Of a stretch of 35,178 nt of DNA, positions 18,201-26,400 are shown one piece after another (the stretch's first letter is position 1; each line of letters starts with the position of its first letter). A program made the position numbers and the translations under genes. The notes under the pieces are model-generated. The model was not told the DNA's origin. It worked only from the letters and a program-made list of their open reading frames with translations, and searched no databases. Source of the stretch: Candidatus Accumulibacter regalis. Its GTDB lineage: Bacteria > Pseudomonadota > Gammaproteobacteria > Burkholderiales > Rhodocyclaceae. The DNA lies in the NCBI GenBank assembly GCA_000585075.1, contig JEMY01000014.1, forward strand, positions 577 to 35,754. Reading direction: 5' to 3'.

Positions 18201-20485
18201 ATGAATCGGTGGCGACCAATCTCGTCAATGAGCTGAACCATTGGCGGGAATTGAAAGCGCAGTACAGTGGACAGCCCATTCTTGAAGCGGCCTATCAGAA
18301 CGAAATCGATCGAGTGGAGCAGGCGCTTGTTGAACTGGAGTTGCAGGCCACCGATCTTGATGGCAACTTTATTCCCCACACTTATGTCGAGGCGCTCGTA
18401 TCCCCCTTCATTACGGTCGATGATATCTGGGCGCAATCGGGAACCATCTATGTGTATGGAAACGATCTGTCAGGAAGCGACACCGGTGTACTTAATGCCA
18501 ACAGCGGTGTCCATGTCACGATACAGAACGACAGTCCGGCCAATCTGCGAATCAGCAAGATCACGATTCCCGACGAAGCGGGCGGGCGAGTTCGCTTCAA
18601 TAGCATGGACGTTGGCAGTGCAAACGACGTGCGCAACATCAATCAAGATTCGGCGGTCACACCGGCTTTTGCGATTCGCTCTGCACCGGAATTGCCGTCA
18701 CTCGATCCAGGTAATGATCCCAACGCGCCGCAAATCAGCATCATTAGTACCTACGATGCTGATGACGAGACGAACCAGTCGGATTCCTACTATGGCTTGT
18801 TCGCACAGCCGAGCATCCTGCTTGCTGGCGACATCAACAATATCGTCGGCAAGGTCCGCGCCGACAGTCTGCACGGGGCGGTACATGTTAGTGCAAACAT
18901 TAATGCCGGGGCCATCGAAATTCATGCGGGTGGCGAGTTCGTGCAGAGTTACGCCGATGGGTTGCTCAGTACCGGCGGTAATCCAGGCTCGATTTGGCAA
19001 CCAGTAGCGAACATAACGGAAGACAGGGCAAGAGCTGCCAGTGCGCAGTTCTTGAACACCCATTCTGACCCCGACCCGGGGCGTTACGGGTTACTTAACT
19101 ACGTCTACGGTCAGGGCAACCCGGCGACTGACCTTGCAGTGAACAGCGTACTAAACAACCCGGTCTCTGGCAATGTCATCGCCGCTGCCAATGTATACAT
19201 CAGCGCCAAGTATCTCAACATCAACGGTCTGGTGCAGAGCGGCCAACCACAGCAATCCGTTCACGTTACGAGCGCGGTACTTACCCAGATCGAAGCTGCT
19301 AGAAGGGCTTATGAGCTGTACAAGCAGACCGGGAACGCGACTGCCGCGCGAGCGCTGCTGAATGTTGGGGATTGGGCATCAGTAACTGATAAAGCGACGA
19401 TCACCAACGACTTCCGATATTTTCTGTTATCTACGCCGGGTAACCAAAACGCGAGCGGCACCATCAAGGCGTTTTACAGCGCGGAGGGCGATCGCATCGA
19501 GCTGGCCGATGTAAAGGTGCAGGGCGGTTACCTCCAGCTGTTCGGCGAGATCTTGAGCACTGGCAATGGACAACTCAAGGTCCTTGACGGCTATGGCCAG
19601 ATCAACATCGTCAACGATACCAGCAAGGTTCTCCTGACGAATCTGCTGGACACGGGAGATGGTGGAAGCGGGAAGGTCAAGATCACTGACACGTCGTTCC
19701 TCGATGCCGGCGGCAATCCGATGGTGACCGAGTACACGCGTTTGCATGGCGACGTGCAGAAGAAGGTTTATTTCTCGCCCGAGAACCCTGACTCAGTGGC
19801 TAACGTGCGGGTTGCTGCAGGGAGAACGGCGACCTATACGCCAAGAGACGGTTATCGGTACTACTGGCAGTCCGGTCTGGAGTTCACGACCGTCACGACT
19901 GAGGTGTTCGGGAAGTCGTCGTGGTTCGGAATCGATGCGCTTGCCAAGGATCCGAGCGCAAGGCGGAGTTCGAGAACAGAGCAGCTACAGGCGGTACCTT
20001 TCCGCCTGCCCGGAGAATATGTTTCGGTGAGCAACCCGCTCGATCAGCGGGACTACACGTTCCAGGCTGACAAAATTGTGACAGCCAGCGATATTATCTA
20101 CCGGCATAGTTGGACGAAGAAAAAATGGTACGGGAAGAAAACTTACTACCTCGAGCAGAGAACGCTTACTGGCTCACGCGACATTTACAGCCATAGTATT
20201 CGCGCCGACCGGCCGATCGGGATCGAGTTCATTGGCGCTGATCCGGGCGAATCGGGCTCGGGCGTCTCAGTGATCTCCGGTGGGGCTATCCTGATCAACG
20301 ATCGGATTCACGACATAGCTGGGACCACCGTTTTGCAGGCCACAGCTGGCGACATCCAGCAGTTGAAGAGCGACGCGGTGATCGGCGGGCGCAGCATTGT
20401 GCTGCGAGCGGGCGCAGCATTGTGCTGCGAGCCGCCACGGGCATTGGAGCTGGCGACAGTGGCACGGGTTCGGCGCTGGCCCTGA
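6230..20485 (+). CDS. Giant LEPR-XLL repetitive surface protein, N-terminal part, cut short by a frameshift
   Basis: A 4751-residue product. LEPRLML at residues 55-61, within HFETLEPRLMLSADL, is the LEPR-XLL motif that marks the N-terminus of very large bacterial, probably exported, proteins. A polar non-repeat region follows to about residue 370. Then come Ala/Gly/Val/Thr-rich repeats of the form GVGAAVAVNVV..T.A.IG..A.V.A.G.V.V.A, which suggest a long beta-solenoid. Further along are two 91-residue modules (16079-16624), a helical insert at about 18215-18350 and haemagglutinin-like repeats. A Tyr/Lys/Trp-rich segment (KKKWYGKKTYY) is at about 20115-20150. Cysteine is nearly absent until the final residues. 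Residues 4728-4751, including a Cys-Cys pair, are out of frame because of the 23-bp duplication at 20387. A role in adhesion or as matrix material is inferred from architecture only. Confidence 0.9.
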   Translation: MAYPFAHVGRSRATSRNLSQGQKMSWWSRIRALVFRKQSLQIDQLSRSGVHFETLEPRLMLSADLAYGSSFDPSNYLPLNSQTPPQFDSFDTTLEYDSATKNFWLIDNDSSSVLAMADLTTAFGDANDNSAEITIFRSTQSVAGTEINLGSFFSDIVRVDAASFAPLVNDAKAAGYQNIDLIDINFDGGLQAVFRDSLFIENNALIPVGLKVSSNSNIRILNNSLTLLGDFTAVSSEAINLVSATLVAENISLQAEATTRGVEDGGLLAGANTAVVLRKASLTATAGNGVVLISAHSIVDVNTDGLSAGSMAATLIVSNSSAVVDITGSSEVTAPTISIVARVDADILATVTNSDVKVIGVHGVAAPLVRIGTQGDRADATTFTASGEVAIEAISDVDVRATASPTDNSDAAVDAAVVNTTFGSLVNTQLGGSSRIKAGGAVTISATNTVVSNALADGNILGAAGAAVAVSNVYGDTTASIVDQAAVSTTNLNLTAMSKREVTTLANSTPGGSKAPASGKNQSQSVLEDSKAKTAEGKSVDVVGAVAINAIAGKTSSFVASTGTIGVFESAASINISATTISSSITKADGHFTDSGSTGVGVAVAISTAKLDSLSYVGNQSELSAGTVNLAAVMDGKNSFKTEAISGAGDIAGVTGAGALAINTVVTSARAYVDSESDVDVHGADVVIRSENNTQSEASALSKSTTADQLGGGASVALNVVENVSTVKVGHLARLKGVHDLTLDATGSHAIRTDATAGADGGTAVAPVVALTLTNNSTEALIENGSAVLSVTGDFNMAADQAIDVDTKADGTVAGFGKAGIGAAIAFTSAVDTAQAIVLRSIDASSGAVAINARGTSSRRTLAKASASGATSSENDINQQAKAQREYADAEASDRAGDSATSSKGGETPDAVTTDGPLTAAAAVSVNIGASRSRAAVDDGVTLTAGGSVVVRSTAGADGGAMADGSANQGATTVGAAVAINAMDVSNRAEVGAATVKAVGLTVEAMLPPVAAGSPVEHVMSATAISGASNADIGVAGAFALNAPGDQLSIATLKSGAVVDAGNGSVTLSAENRTQSTTTAEAAQSGGNTLGIGASLALDFEHRRTEASIGDDVALTQAGAVTLTAVSDHRVTTEARAGAGGATALGGAVALSVVNHETVAAIGEAGSQELLTVGSLDALASQRSESSTVADGTVHGTGRAAVGAALGLNIVDQTTTATTGRDLSATAGGVSLRAEAYSGTNAGATASATGADPSASHALGQDSTEDQVTTQLSGRDPNASKHANAIGGKAKTSDGSVSIAAGLALNLITSHVDATMPAGLTIAADIGPVRLIASNETDAAAVADGSAVDGSNRVGVGAAVALNVVAAHNEAVVGLGGHVTAQGVILEAVMSDLSMGGDGHSTYSAQAISGAGATNVGVAGAFALNSVKTGTEAVVHASQVDAGAGDILVRASNKESDNATATASVSSSGRVGVGASVALNLLEEHVTTAEIEDNAVLSGSGGLLLSATSARSVDTEVQAGSTGGIAVSPAVAIAIVDNATTARLGAGGALSTLSRDVSITAEHTGSVASHGDAIAAGDRAAVGAIVAVNAVADNATAALLRDVATTGGTVVVMTRTGHSSSALVKASTKGALSTGRKADSEASTQAGRDLPTAQGSIDGANSDANAQSGNGASGIGVAAAVAVNWVRATSTAAIGDAVRVSAADGVRVEVANEADATTKATGTSLSNDASANIGAAVGLNIATVQNTASVGHHAQVLTADGGITVSAITPAQETNDFVVWGSAAASGAKSDASVAGSVGVNVVALTSRASVGNDAQLKAEGSSGAIRLTASSPMMLQNLAVASALSGGGTAVGAAVAVNVIEHSTEATIGLDTELDASGTVTLTATSSLLPLQDADSPILDDGATVGSLAIGGGASTGVVGIGGSVIVNVLRLNTHAGIGRGALINQDPNLVAGDDQSVRLAATDATVLGNAAGARSLSAGGTGIGLGLIVDVIHKDVSAYIDSSSNVPSKVSAAQDIAIEASSREQIRGLAASAGVADSAGVSGSVIVVVLSGKTGAYLGDNVLLYAGGNVVISASDDAVNSDDPSRPGIELYAGASAFGGTAGVGISSSTLVKTSIVAAYIGDDAEVEVAGSQGLSVTATQTECLNTVAQGGSGGGDAGVAGSATVNVLDHTTLAYLGKGTGSGTNVDATGVVLSAADRTTIQGVAGSLAVGGAAGVGAGVDVAVVTKKTEAWIGEGAVVRSANNVNVTSASNEEINSLSASETLSGTAAIALNAGVSVLSITTRAFMTSDAVVSAYGNVDVSATELTDLDIRSGNYSESGTASIGAAAAVPVINKTTEAYIGQSAQVVALGQGSDNDLTIQVGDHTISMRGLSVVASNRDTVSGIGVSGGVAGSVSVNVGGSVSVMTISTLAHIDQGARINTQNSLGAADSQSVVVAAFNDFVQAGIAGAVSISGSVSVAPGADVRVVNLTTKAYIGSVVEVQVKGDVRVLADAREDITSIAAGLAGSGTVSVGGAVGVTVVNNHTWAYIDDAARVFAAGNVQVFATDTTEVKSYIGSLGFGIGAAGLGASVSVVTVTKDTRAYLGQNAIVDALGTSSHTIDGICTDESTIDGSVTRADGVRGVAIQAVSTEEVTGAAAAGGGGFYAGLAGGVTVEIIRSGTSAFIGPNAWVNTEAGASASQSVHVSAFNDAKLDARAGGLGVGVAGIGGAVDVGVLRNDVSAYIGSGSIVNAMAEVNVSALSSKDVDSVVLSVAGGLVGAAGSVSVWSIGAGSGSTYSDGNGKAGDAMPTGDNSQSLHGFADRQASGSDSQNGWQQIVSGYQGDGNANSSRSRVAAATDGASTRLASSAPSGQISTGINTVPQTPPGTAAYIGGEVNAGGSVGVVARDYVEFKAVVGNAAIGAVALGASVAVANIADRTEAFISGGATVNAGAGPSSDITVSAAMGEHATGNAYAGQAGAVSLGAQVVVIRDRSMVSAHMDGRIDQAAAVRILADTNRIVTSNALGVSFGAISAGAAIAVAEGGGSTSAYIGSGAQVGEQSANGQFVQDIDITAQSIDTADARTVGVSAGIGIALGGSVALATVNPNVSARIEPGATAIMAWDAINVSAAATPQANANALGVNAGAFAIGVSMAEAESTPVVSASVGGSIGAATLSVNAAQATPANGLAAKSYATGAVGGLIGVNATFSTAKNAGTVTGYVADNSILTVIDAISINATANSGQQADADSATIGLVAIGGNLVRAESNVITSAYLGTGVLIGTGGSIGGLQDGQTYYLALDDTRGFTPTDDIEGDEIRLGAGLVTGDQVVYQEGFLANPAITGLTDGAVYSVRVNADDPTEASLVDSNGQDINLDASGAMGSGYSFYLLDLDETRVFTPTADIADNKIKLGAGLITGDKVVYQQGFVANNPGIMGLTNGAVYSVKVNANDPNKVGLVDSDGQDVENLDASGAIGFSYRFNLLDPRRIRLASSHDDATNEQEDPNGRPIRAPVTLPIARALARGSAQTLTSQSNPSQVLHFDAWSDINGLEQAINVDPGEAFYTGQAVVYHQGKGPSLTLSASGDDYDFARARAGAGGLVAGAAASATVESDSATRAYIGEFAQVEVSSLTVRASHTARFDSQTNTLQAALVGFSGSWATNRVTSTVDAAIGNDASVTTQNLVIDAQNVSRKNLLGSDDYNIRAGSGGVWQGNAAESNTDIVNRTHSTIGDHAQVNVTGNISAPGALILNAFNDVEGYDKVKLDTGGVIVGSGATSAIRANTNDARVKIGDGAIVTTVGEANLQTRTRSHLEVAPQVHTYGLASAARVDGLASVHNDNQVVIGTGAILVAQGDIKLLAGQQSDGTRNQLYVRSQGDELNASVLPIDHLQSHGEIVQNHNITIAAGARVATARDVTLNAERYGAAIAYGYGKGKNWMTALTSGIDKLLGGNIPEEMKGGTTTNELNAKVTVNGTIEAGIAKDKTLIVPKDYLLTHEGLVNVGEITLRETDESVATNLVNELNHWRELKAQYSGQPILEAAYQNEIDRVEQALVELELQATDLDGNFIPHTYVEALVSPFITVDDIWAQSGTIYVYGNDLSGSDTGVLNANSGVHVTIQNDSPANLRISKITIPDEAGGRVRFNSMDVGSANDVRNINQDSAVTPAFAIRSAPELPSLDPGNDPNAPQISIISTYDADDETNQSDSYYGLFAQPSILLAGDINNIVGKVRADSLHGAVHVSANINAGAIEIHAGGEFVQSYADGLLSTGGNPGSIWQPVANITEDRARAASAQFLNTHSDPDPGRYGLLNYVYGQGNPATDLAVNSVLNNPVSGNVIAAANVYISAKYLNINGLVQSGQPQQSVHVTSAVLTQIEAARRAYELYKQTGNATAARALLNVGDWASVTDKATITNDFRYFLLSTPGNQNASGTIKAFYSAEGDRIELADVKVQGGYLQLFGEILSTGNGQLKVLDGYGQINIVNDTSKVLLTNLLDTGDGGSGKVKITDTSFLDAGGNPMVTEYTRLHGDVQKKVYFSPENPDSVANVRVAAGRTATYTPRDGYRYYWQSGLEFTTVTTEVFGKSSWFGIDALAKDPSARRSSRTEQLQAVPFRLPGEYVSVSNPLDQRDYTFQADKIVTASDIIYRHSWTKKKWYGKKTYYLEQRTLTGSRDIYSHSIRADRPIGIEFIGADPGESGSGVSVISGGAILINDRIHDIAGTTVLQATAGDIQQLKSDAVIGGRSIVLRAGAALCCEPPRALELATVARVRRWP
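6386..6427 (+). other. LEPR-XLL motif of the giant protein
   Basis: Encodes HFETLEPRLMLSAD (about residues 51-64), preceded by a basic segment with WW and several Arg/Lys. This is the conserved signature of the LEPR-XLL domain at the start of giant bacterial proteins. No classical signal peptide with a long hydrophobic core is visible before it. The basic stretch plus this motif may act as the export or sorting signal; that function is inferred. Confidence 0.85.
8117..11515 (+). repeat. Three higher-order repeats of about 1.13 kb in the solenoid region
   Basis: At protein level the region is built of super-units starting at residues 630, 1003 and 1385 (nt 8117, 9236, 10382), with a diverged fourth beginning at 1763 (nt 11516). 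Lengths are 373, 382 and 378 residues. Landmarks recur in the same order. First is A(V/M)...AISGA......GVAGAFALN. Second is (I/V)(R/T/D)T(D/E)..AG..GG.A..P.VA. Third is a D(G/R)..G.AA(V/I)GA segment. Fourth is a hydrophilic Ser/Asp/Gln/Lys-rich loop. Each super-unit holds several shorter beta-strand repeats. DNA identity between super-units is low, so the duplication is old. Confidence 0.65.
12220..17050 (+). repeat. Solenoid repeats carrying an A(Y/F/W)(I/L)(G/D) motif
   Basis: After the super-repeats, the protein continues with units of about 50-60 residues. Each shows a hydrophobic GxGGxVxVxVV strand, then T.AYIG..A.V or a variant (AYLGDN, AWIGEG, AYIGQS, AYIDDA, AYLGQN, AFIGPN, AYIGSG), then a short strand and a polar turn. 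I count roughly twenty such motifs. The regular pattern and lack of Cys fit a right-handed beta-helix or a related filamentous fold. One unit is interrupted by a long Ser/Gly/Gln/Asn-rich loop at about 14550-14830. Confidence 0.6.
16079..16624 (+). repeat. Tandem pair of 273-bp modules (91 residues each)
   Basis: Copies at 16079-16351 and 16352-16624 share the order DxTRxFTPTxDI, IxLGAGL(V/I)TGD(Q/K)VVYQ(E/Q)GF, ITGL/IMGLT(D/N)GAVYSV(R/K)VNA(D/N)DP and (S/G)LVDS(N/D)GQD. The period is exact and DNA similarity is clearly visible, so this is a recent duplication. The GL..G..Y.V pattern recurs in diverged form later in the giant reading frame at about 21145, 21810 and 22090. Confidence 0.85.
20387..20432 (+). 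repeat. Perfect 23-bp tandem duplication that causes the frameshift
   Basis: Two identical 23-bp units at 20387-20409 and 20410-20432. Each contains a perfect hairpin: CGCAGCA, loop TTG, TGCTGCG (20390-20406 and 20413-20429). Since 23 is not a multiple of three, the second copy shifts the reading frame and leads to a TGA at 20483-20485. Removing one copy restores IGGRSIVLRAATGIGAGDSG and an open frame to the window end. Confidence 0.95.
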
Positions 20486-23400
20486 GCGGCGCCAATATCC
20501 TCGGCGACGACCGGGGGCTGAGTGTCAGCCTCGTAAACGGTGGCGGCGGCGTCCTGAACGCCACGACGGACTCCGGCGACATCAATCTGCGGCAAGCTGT
20601 CGGCGACCTGACAGTTGCCCAGGTCACTGCGCTGGCCGGTAATGTCAAGCTGACCGCCCAGCACAGCATTCTGGCCTCGGGCACTGCTTCCGTAATCAAG
20701 GGGAATAGCCTGACGCTCTCAGCCCAGAGAGGAAGTCTAGGTACGCTGGGGAGCGACGGGTCCGCCGATGAACCTTCCGGCGATGCACTGCCCATACGTC
20801 TGGTTGCAGGCCCGAACCGTACAGATACGCTGGTGGTCAACGCGCAGCATGACATCTACATCAAGGCGGTCAGCGGCGATCTATACCTGAACCAAGCCAG
20901 CACACCAGGGAATGTGCGGATCGAAGTGGTAAATGGCAGTCTGCTCGACGGAAACACCATCGAGGCACGCGATCCTCGCACCTGGGACGAGCTGAAGCAA
21001 CTGTACGACAACATGCTGGCCACCCGGGAGACGGCGCAGGAAAGCATCGCGGCGACCCTCGGTGCCTACGAAAGTGCCCGGACCGCTGACTATCAGTCGT
21101 ACTGGAAGTATCGCAACGCACAGACGACCGATCAGATCAGTGGTCTGGAGCATGGCCAAACCTACTATGCCGTCCTCGATCCGAATGATCCGAGCCGGAT
21201 CGGGCTGGCGCTCAGCCAAGCGGATGCACAGAACGGCAAGACCATCAACCTTGGCGCAACTGCTGGAACGGGGGCCGAATACCGACTCTATGCGAATGCC
21301 AGCGACACCGCAGCACTCTCCACGTTCCAGTCCACTGCCGTTGACAACGCTGCGCACACCATCGCGCTCGGGGCGAGCACGACTGCCGTACTGCATAGCG
21401 GCGATGCTCTGAGCTTCTATCGCGTCGTCGCGTACGATTCGGTCGCTCATTTAACCCTGTCCGAAGCGGAGAACGCCACTTTCACCAGCTTCTACAACGA
21501 TGTCGGCACTCAGCAAGGGCTTAGCGGCACGGCGCTGACCGATTTTGTCCAAAATGCGATCACGACGCTGGAAAACGACCGTACGATCGAGTTCCACCTG
21601 CTTCACAAGACGTACGGGGCGCTCGGTATTCTCCACGCCGATGCCAACATCTGGGATCCAAGCTGGTCGTACCGGACGAGCGACGCAACATTGCACCAGA
21701 CCTTCGACGCCGCCAAGATCGATTCAAGCACCGACAGGATCCAGGTCGGTACCAATCTTTTCACCAATGGCCAGCAGGTCGTCTTCCGCAACGGCAACGT
21801 CGGCGGGCTGCAAAACAACGGTGAGTACCACGTCATCGTCGTCGATAGCAACCACATTCGCCTGGCGACGAGCGAGAGTGACGCTCTCAAGAGCGACCTT
21901 AACGATCCAGACGATGCTTACCATATTGCTCTCGATCGCGTGCTTAACCGCGGCCTCATTCAGCAGATCGGCGGAAAGGCTTTCAATCCCGGACCAGATG
22001 TCGACCCAGCAACCGGCACGATCACTATCGCCAATCACGGCTTCAGGACCGGTGAGGCGGTGACGTATCGCGGTGCTGCGGGAGGCATCGAGGGTCTGGA
22101 GGAAGGCAAGACCTATTTCGTGGTCACCGATGCCGCATATCCAGGCTGGATGAGACTGACCACAGATTCGGGGTTGACCGAGATCGTCCAACTGGGGACG
22201 GTCACCGGCAGCAACCATTACTTCTCTGACAGCGATGCACTGAGCCAACGTGCCACGTGGAGCAAGGGCCAACTCCAGAACTCGGTGAGTGCGGCCATTC
22301 TGCGGCCGAAGACCGTCGGCAGCACACTGGGAACGATCGAGGCGGTGAACATCGATGGGAGAGACGTGACCATCGTCACGAAGGGGCAAATCGGATCTTC
22401 CGCGTCGCTCATTCCCGGCGGCGAGATGATCCTCGTCGAAGGAGAATCGGGGACTGGCGCCGGCGCGATGATGTCCCGCGTAGCCGCCTCAGGGTCGCAG
22501 ACCGTTTTGCTTCATTCGGGCCAGCAGCGGAACTGGACATTTAATGTCAACACGGCTGGGCTCTACCAGATTCAGTTCGATTACTCGAACGACTCCGCTC
22601 CAACGGGTCCATTCGAAACGATAGCGGTACAGATAGATGGCAAGGCAGTCGGGAGTTTCACCGCCCAGGATTCCGGCATGCTTGGCTGGGGCTTCGACTG
22701 GAATACCTTCTTCGCCAGCGACGCTTTGGGACCGCACGACCTGACCGCCGGTCAGCATACCTTGAGCGTCACTGTGCAGGGTGGTGATGAGTATGGCGTC
22801 GAAATCGACGCGGCAAGGCTCGTCTATCTCAGTGCCAGCAAAGTCGACATCACCTTGCCGCTGACCAGCGGCTTGTCCGACGAGCTGAAGGTTGCCCTGG
22901 CATCAGCAGAACCCCAGGATCTCAGTTTCTATTATCGGGATGCCGATGGCGGTCTGGTGCGAACGCAGCCGGACGATGGTGACCACACAATCGTGCAGAT
23001 CAGCATCCTTCCCAAAGACAACGTCAACTTCAACGTCTCCGGCGCGCTCAATGTCATCTCGCAGAGCGATGTCAATCTCGGCACCGAAGGCGTGGCACGG
23101 ATCGACCAGATCACGGCAGCCGGCGAAGTCCGCCTCAAGGCCAAGCAGGGCATCGTCGACGTCCGGACAAGCACCGCGGATCCGGTCAACATTCGTACGA
23201 CTGTTGCCACGGGGCACATCATTCTCGAAGGCGGAAGCCAGGGTATTGGCTCGTTGGGAACCGACGGCACCCTGGGTTCGCCGGGGCCAAACGCCCAGTC
23301 GCTGTGGATCGACCTTGGTACAGGCGCGAGTCTAACGGCCCGTACCAACGGCGACATCTATGTCGTCAACAAGAGAGGTGATCTGCGTCTCAGGGAGGTG

Positions 23401-26400
23401 TTCAGTACTGGGATGGTCGATTTCCGCGCTGACCGCTCGATTCTCGATGGCTTTGCAAATTCGGATTCTGGCGCCGGCCTTTACGCGAAGGTCAATAGCA
23501 ATTCCCTTTACCTGCAGGCCGGCGCAGGCGTTGGTACCGCGGTGAACTTCCTCGAAGTCGCCACTGGTACCTTGCGCGTTTTGGCCGAGAGGAATATCCA
23601 GCTTGAGGAGGTCCAGGGTTCGCAGAGTCTGACGGGCAACATGACCCTTGATCTGGTTAAGTCGTCTCTCGGCGATGTCAGCCTGAAGTCCCGAGTCGGA
23701 TCCATCTTTGCTGCGAACAGCGATCTGGTCGCCGATTTGGTCGTTGGCAACGACATCACATTGCGGGCATTTGACACGATCGGCACGTCCGAGCACCACC
23801 TGAATGTCAACTCCGCCTATTCGATTCCGCAAACCAGCTTGAGCACTTCCAGTGGCGGCAACACGTACATTACGAAACTGGTCGGGGATCTTTACCTCAA
23901 CACCGTCGCGACTCAGGGCGGAGTGGCGTTCATCACCGTACCGGCGGGCCGAATTCTGAACGGGAACACGAATGCCATCGATGCCGATGAGCCGACTGCG
24001 AATAGCAGACCGCTGGATCCGAACGATCCTGTCTTCTCGGTGGACCCTCTCAATCCTTACAACGTGGCGTCCGGCAAGACCTACCTCTTTGCGAGTCAGG
24101 ATATCGGAGAAGAGACCGACCACATCCGTAGCTTGGTCGGTTTTCTCGAAGCGCAGTCGACGGCAGGTGGCACCTGGATCGACAATACTGGTGCCTTGAC
24201 CGAAGGGGGCGTAACCGACAATCTGATCGGCATGAGGGCCGGTGGCAACATCAGCGTTTCCGCCTCGAGTCCGATAGTCATCCGAAGCAACGTCATCGCG
24301 GATGGCAACATAACCTACGTGGCTCACGACGGGCAGCCTTTTGGTGAAATGGCACCGGACAACATCGTCCTGGAGCCAACGGCCACGCTCACCTCGCTGA
24401 CAGGCAACGTTACCCTAATTGCGGCGGATTCCATTCTCTACGCAGATGGCAACGCCAGTGGCGCCGTGCTGACTGGCAACATCATCACCTTGATTGCGGA
24501 AAGGGGAACGATCGGCCAAGGGGACAAAGCGCTTCTGATCCACTCGTCTCACACTGGCAAGGGCTATCTGGCGGCCACGGCCGCACAAGGCATCTGGATC
24601 ACCCAAACGGCTAATGATCTCAACGTTGTGAAAGCCGAAACCACTGTCGGCGACGTCTTCCTGGAGACGAACCCCACAGCCAGTGACGCCGACCTGATTC
24701 TCGAAGCCACGGGAACGGTACGCAGCCAACGCGGGACGATCCATATTCGCGCCTCGCGCGACACGCTAATTTTCGGCAGCGCTGTCGCTGGCGGGACGGT
24801 CGCTTTCGATGGCGTCACGTGGACTAGCGACGGATCGCTATTGTCGGTCAACGCGGGGCGCCAAGCCTACATTGGTGGAGCGCTGTTTGCATCCGACGCC
24901 GTTCAAGTCAATGGCGGACAATCGGGGGGAGAAAACGATCGCCAGTTGCATGTCGTCGTCAATAGTGAGGGCGGCTTGACGTCGGGCGGTCTCGGGCTGG
25001 GCGGCACAGGCGGTCACGTCGGCATCTTAAGCGCAGGTAATCTGCAGATGATGGGACGTATCCTCTCCGGTGGTGCCGTGAGGGGCAACGATGTCGTCTG
25101 GTCCGGCCGCGATTCGGATGTGCGGATCGAGGCTTATGGTCAGGCCGCAATCGGCGGCAACACGCTGGACATACAGGGGCGGAGCACCGAGACGGGTGGC
25201 TACGTCCAGGCCAGTCAGAACATCACCCTGGTCGGCGGCAGCGATGTGACCGGCACCGGTGTCCATGTGCAGGCAAGCAGCGAACTCAGCACGCACGATG
25301 TCGACAGTTCCATCCTGATTCAGTCGGCCAGCGATGCCGATGTGCATGGTCTGGTAGTGGCCGGGGGCGAGGTGGCAGACGTCTTCGATGCGGCCGGTAG
25401 CTACCTTGGGCGCAGCCTGGTGAACTTCGGCGGTGCCGCGGCGCTGCGTGTCGAGGCGGAGCACCAAGTACGCATTGGCAACGAGATGCAGGCCGGCCGT
25501 GGCATCCAGCTGGTGGGGGGCGTCGACCCGCTGGAGCAGGACCCGGCGGACGGTGGTGCCAACTATTCCGGCAGGAGCATCGTGCTGTATGGCAGCGCGC
25601 ATCTGCAGACCTGGGCCGACGACAGCAAGATATCGCTCGCTGGGCCCGGTGGGATCATTGTCCTGGCCGCCGATCATGCACAGGAAATCGAGGCAGCGGG
25701 CTGGGTTGCGTCGGCCGACGGCAGACTCGCGGCCGATGTCACTTTGGCGACTGCCGTCGACAAGGTCGATTTTGAGTACGCCGGTGCGGTGCTCATCAAG
25801 GCGGCGGACACGGCAGACAACACCAGCCTGTCGGATCTGGTTTCCGACATACAGGCTGCGCTGGATTCGTTCGACGGCTACACCGTGATCGACTCTATCG
25901 ACCCGGCGCAGATCGGTTCGATCTACGCAGCGTTCGCCAGCGGCACGCAGGTTCCCGACGTCACGGTTCAGCTGCGCGACGGCAAGCTGGTTCTTGCCAG
26001 TTCCGACGCCTTCGAGGTGCGTCAGACTTCGGTCAACGCTGGTCTGCTCGGCCTGAGTAACCTGTCTGCCACTGCACCGCTGGCGTCCGTCGCTTCACCC
26101 TACGCCATCCAGGCAGATGCGGCCGGTTCGCGGGTTCTTATCGGCACGCCGGCCGGGCTGAATCAAAAGGTGTACCTTGCCGGCAGGATCCTGGCGCACG
26201 ACGAGATCGAGCTGACAAGTGGGCACTCCACGGACGGCATTGATATTGAATTCGATCGCAGCGGCGTGCTGGAAACAGTCGATGGATCGATCGCTTTCAG
26301 CGCCCTTGGCAGTGCTATTCTTCGCGGCGATGTCTTGGCTCGGGGCAATAGTGCGGACATCGTTGTGCACGCAGCAAATACCCTCACCATCGGTGGTCAG

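Noticed and set aside
20483-20485. TGA at 20483 as the true end of the gene
   Set aside because: The last 24 residues are of different character (Cys-Cys, Arg-rich), the cause of the shift is visible, and the other frame continues the same repeat pattern for 14.7 kb.
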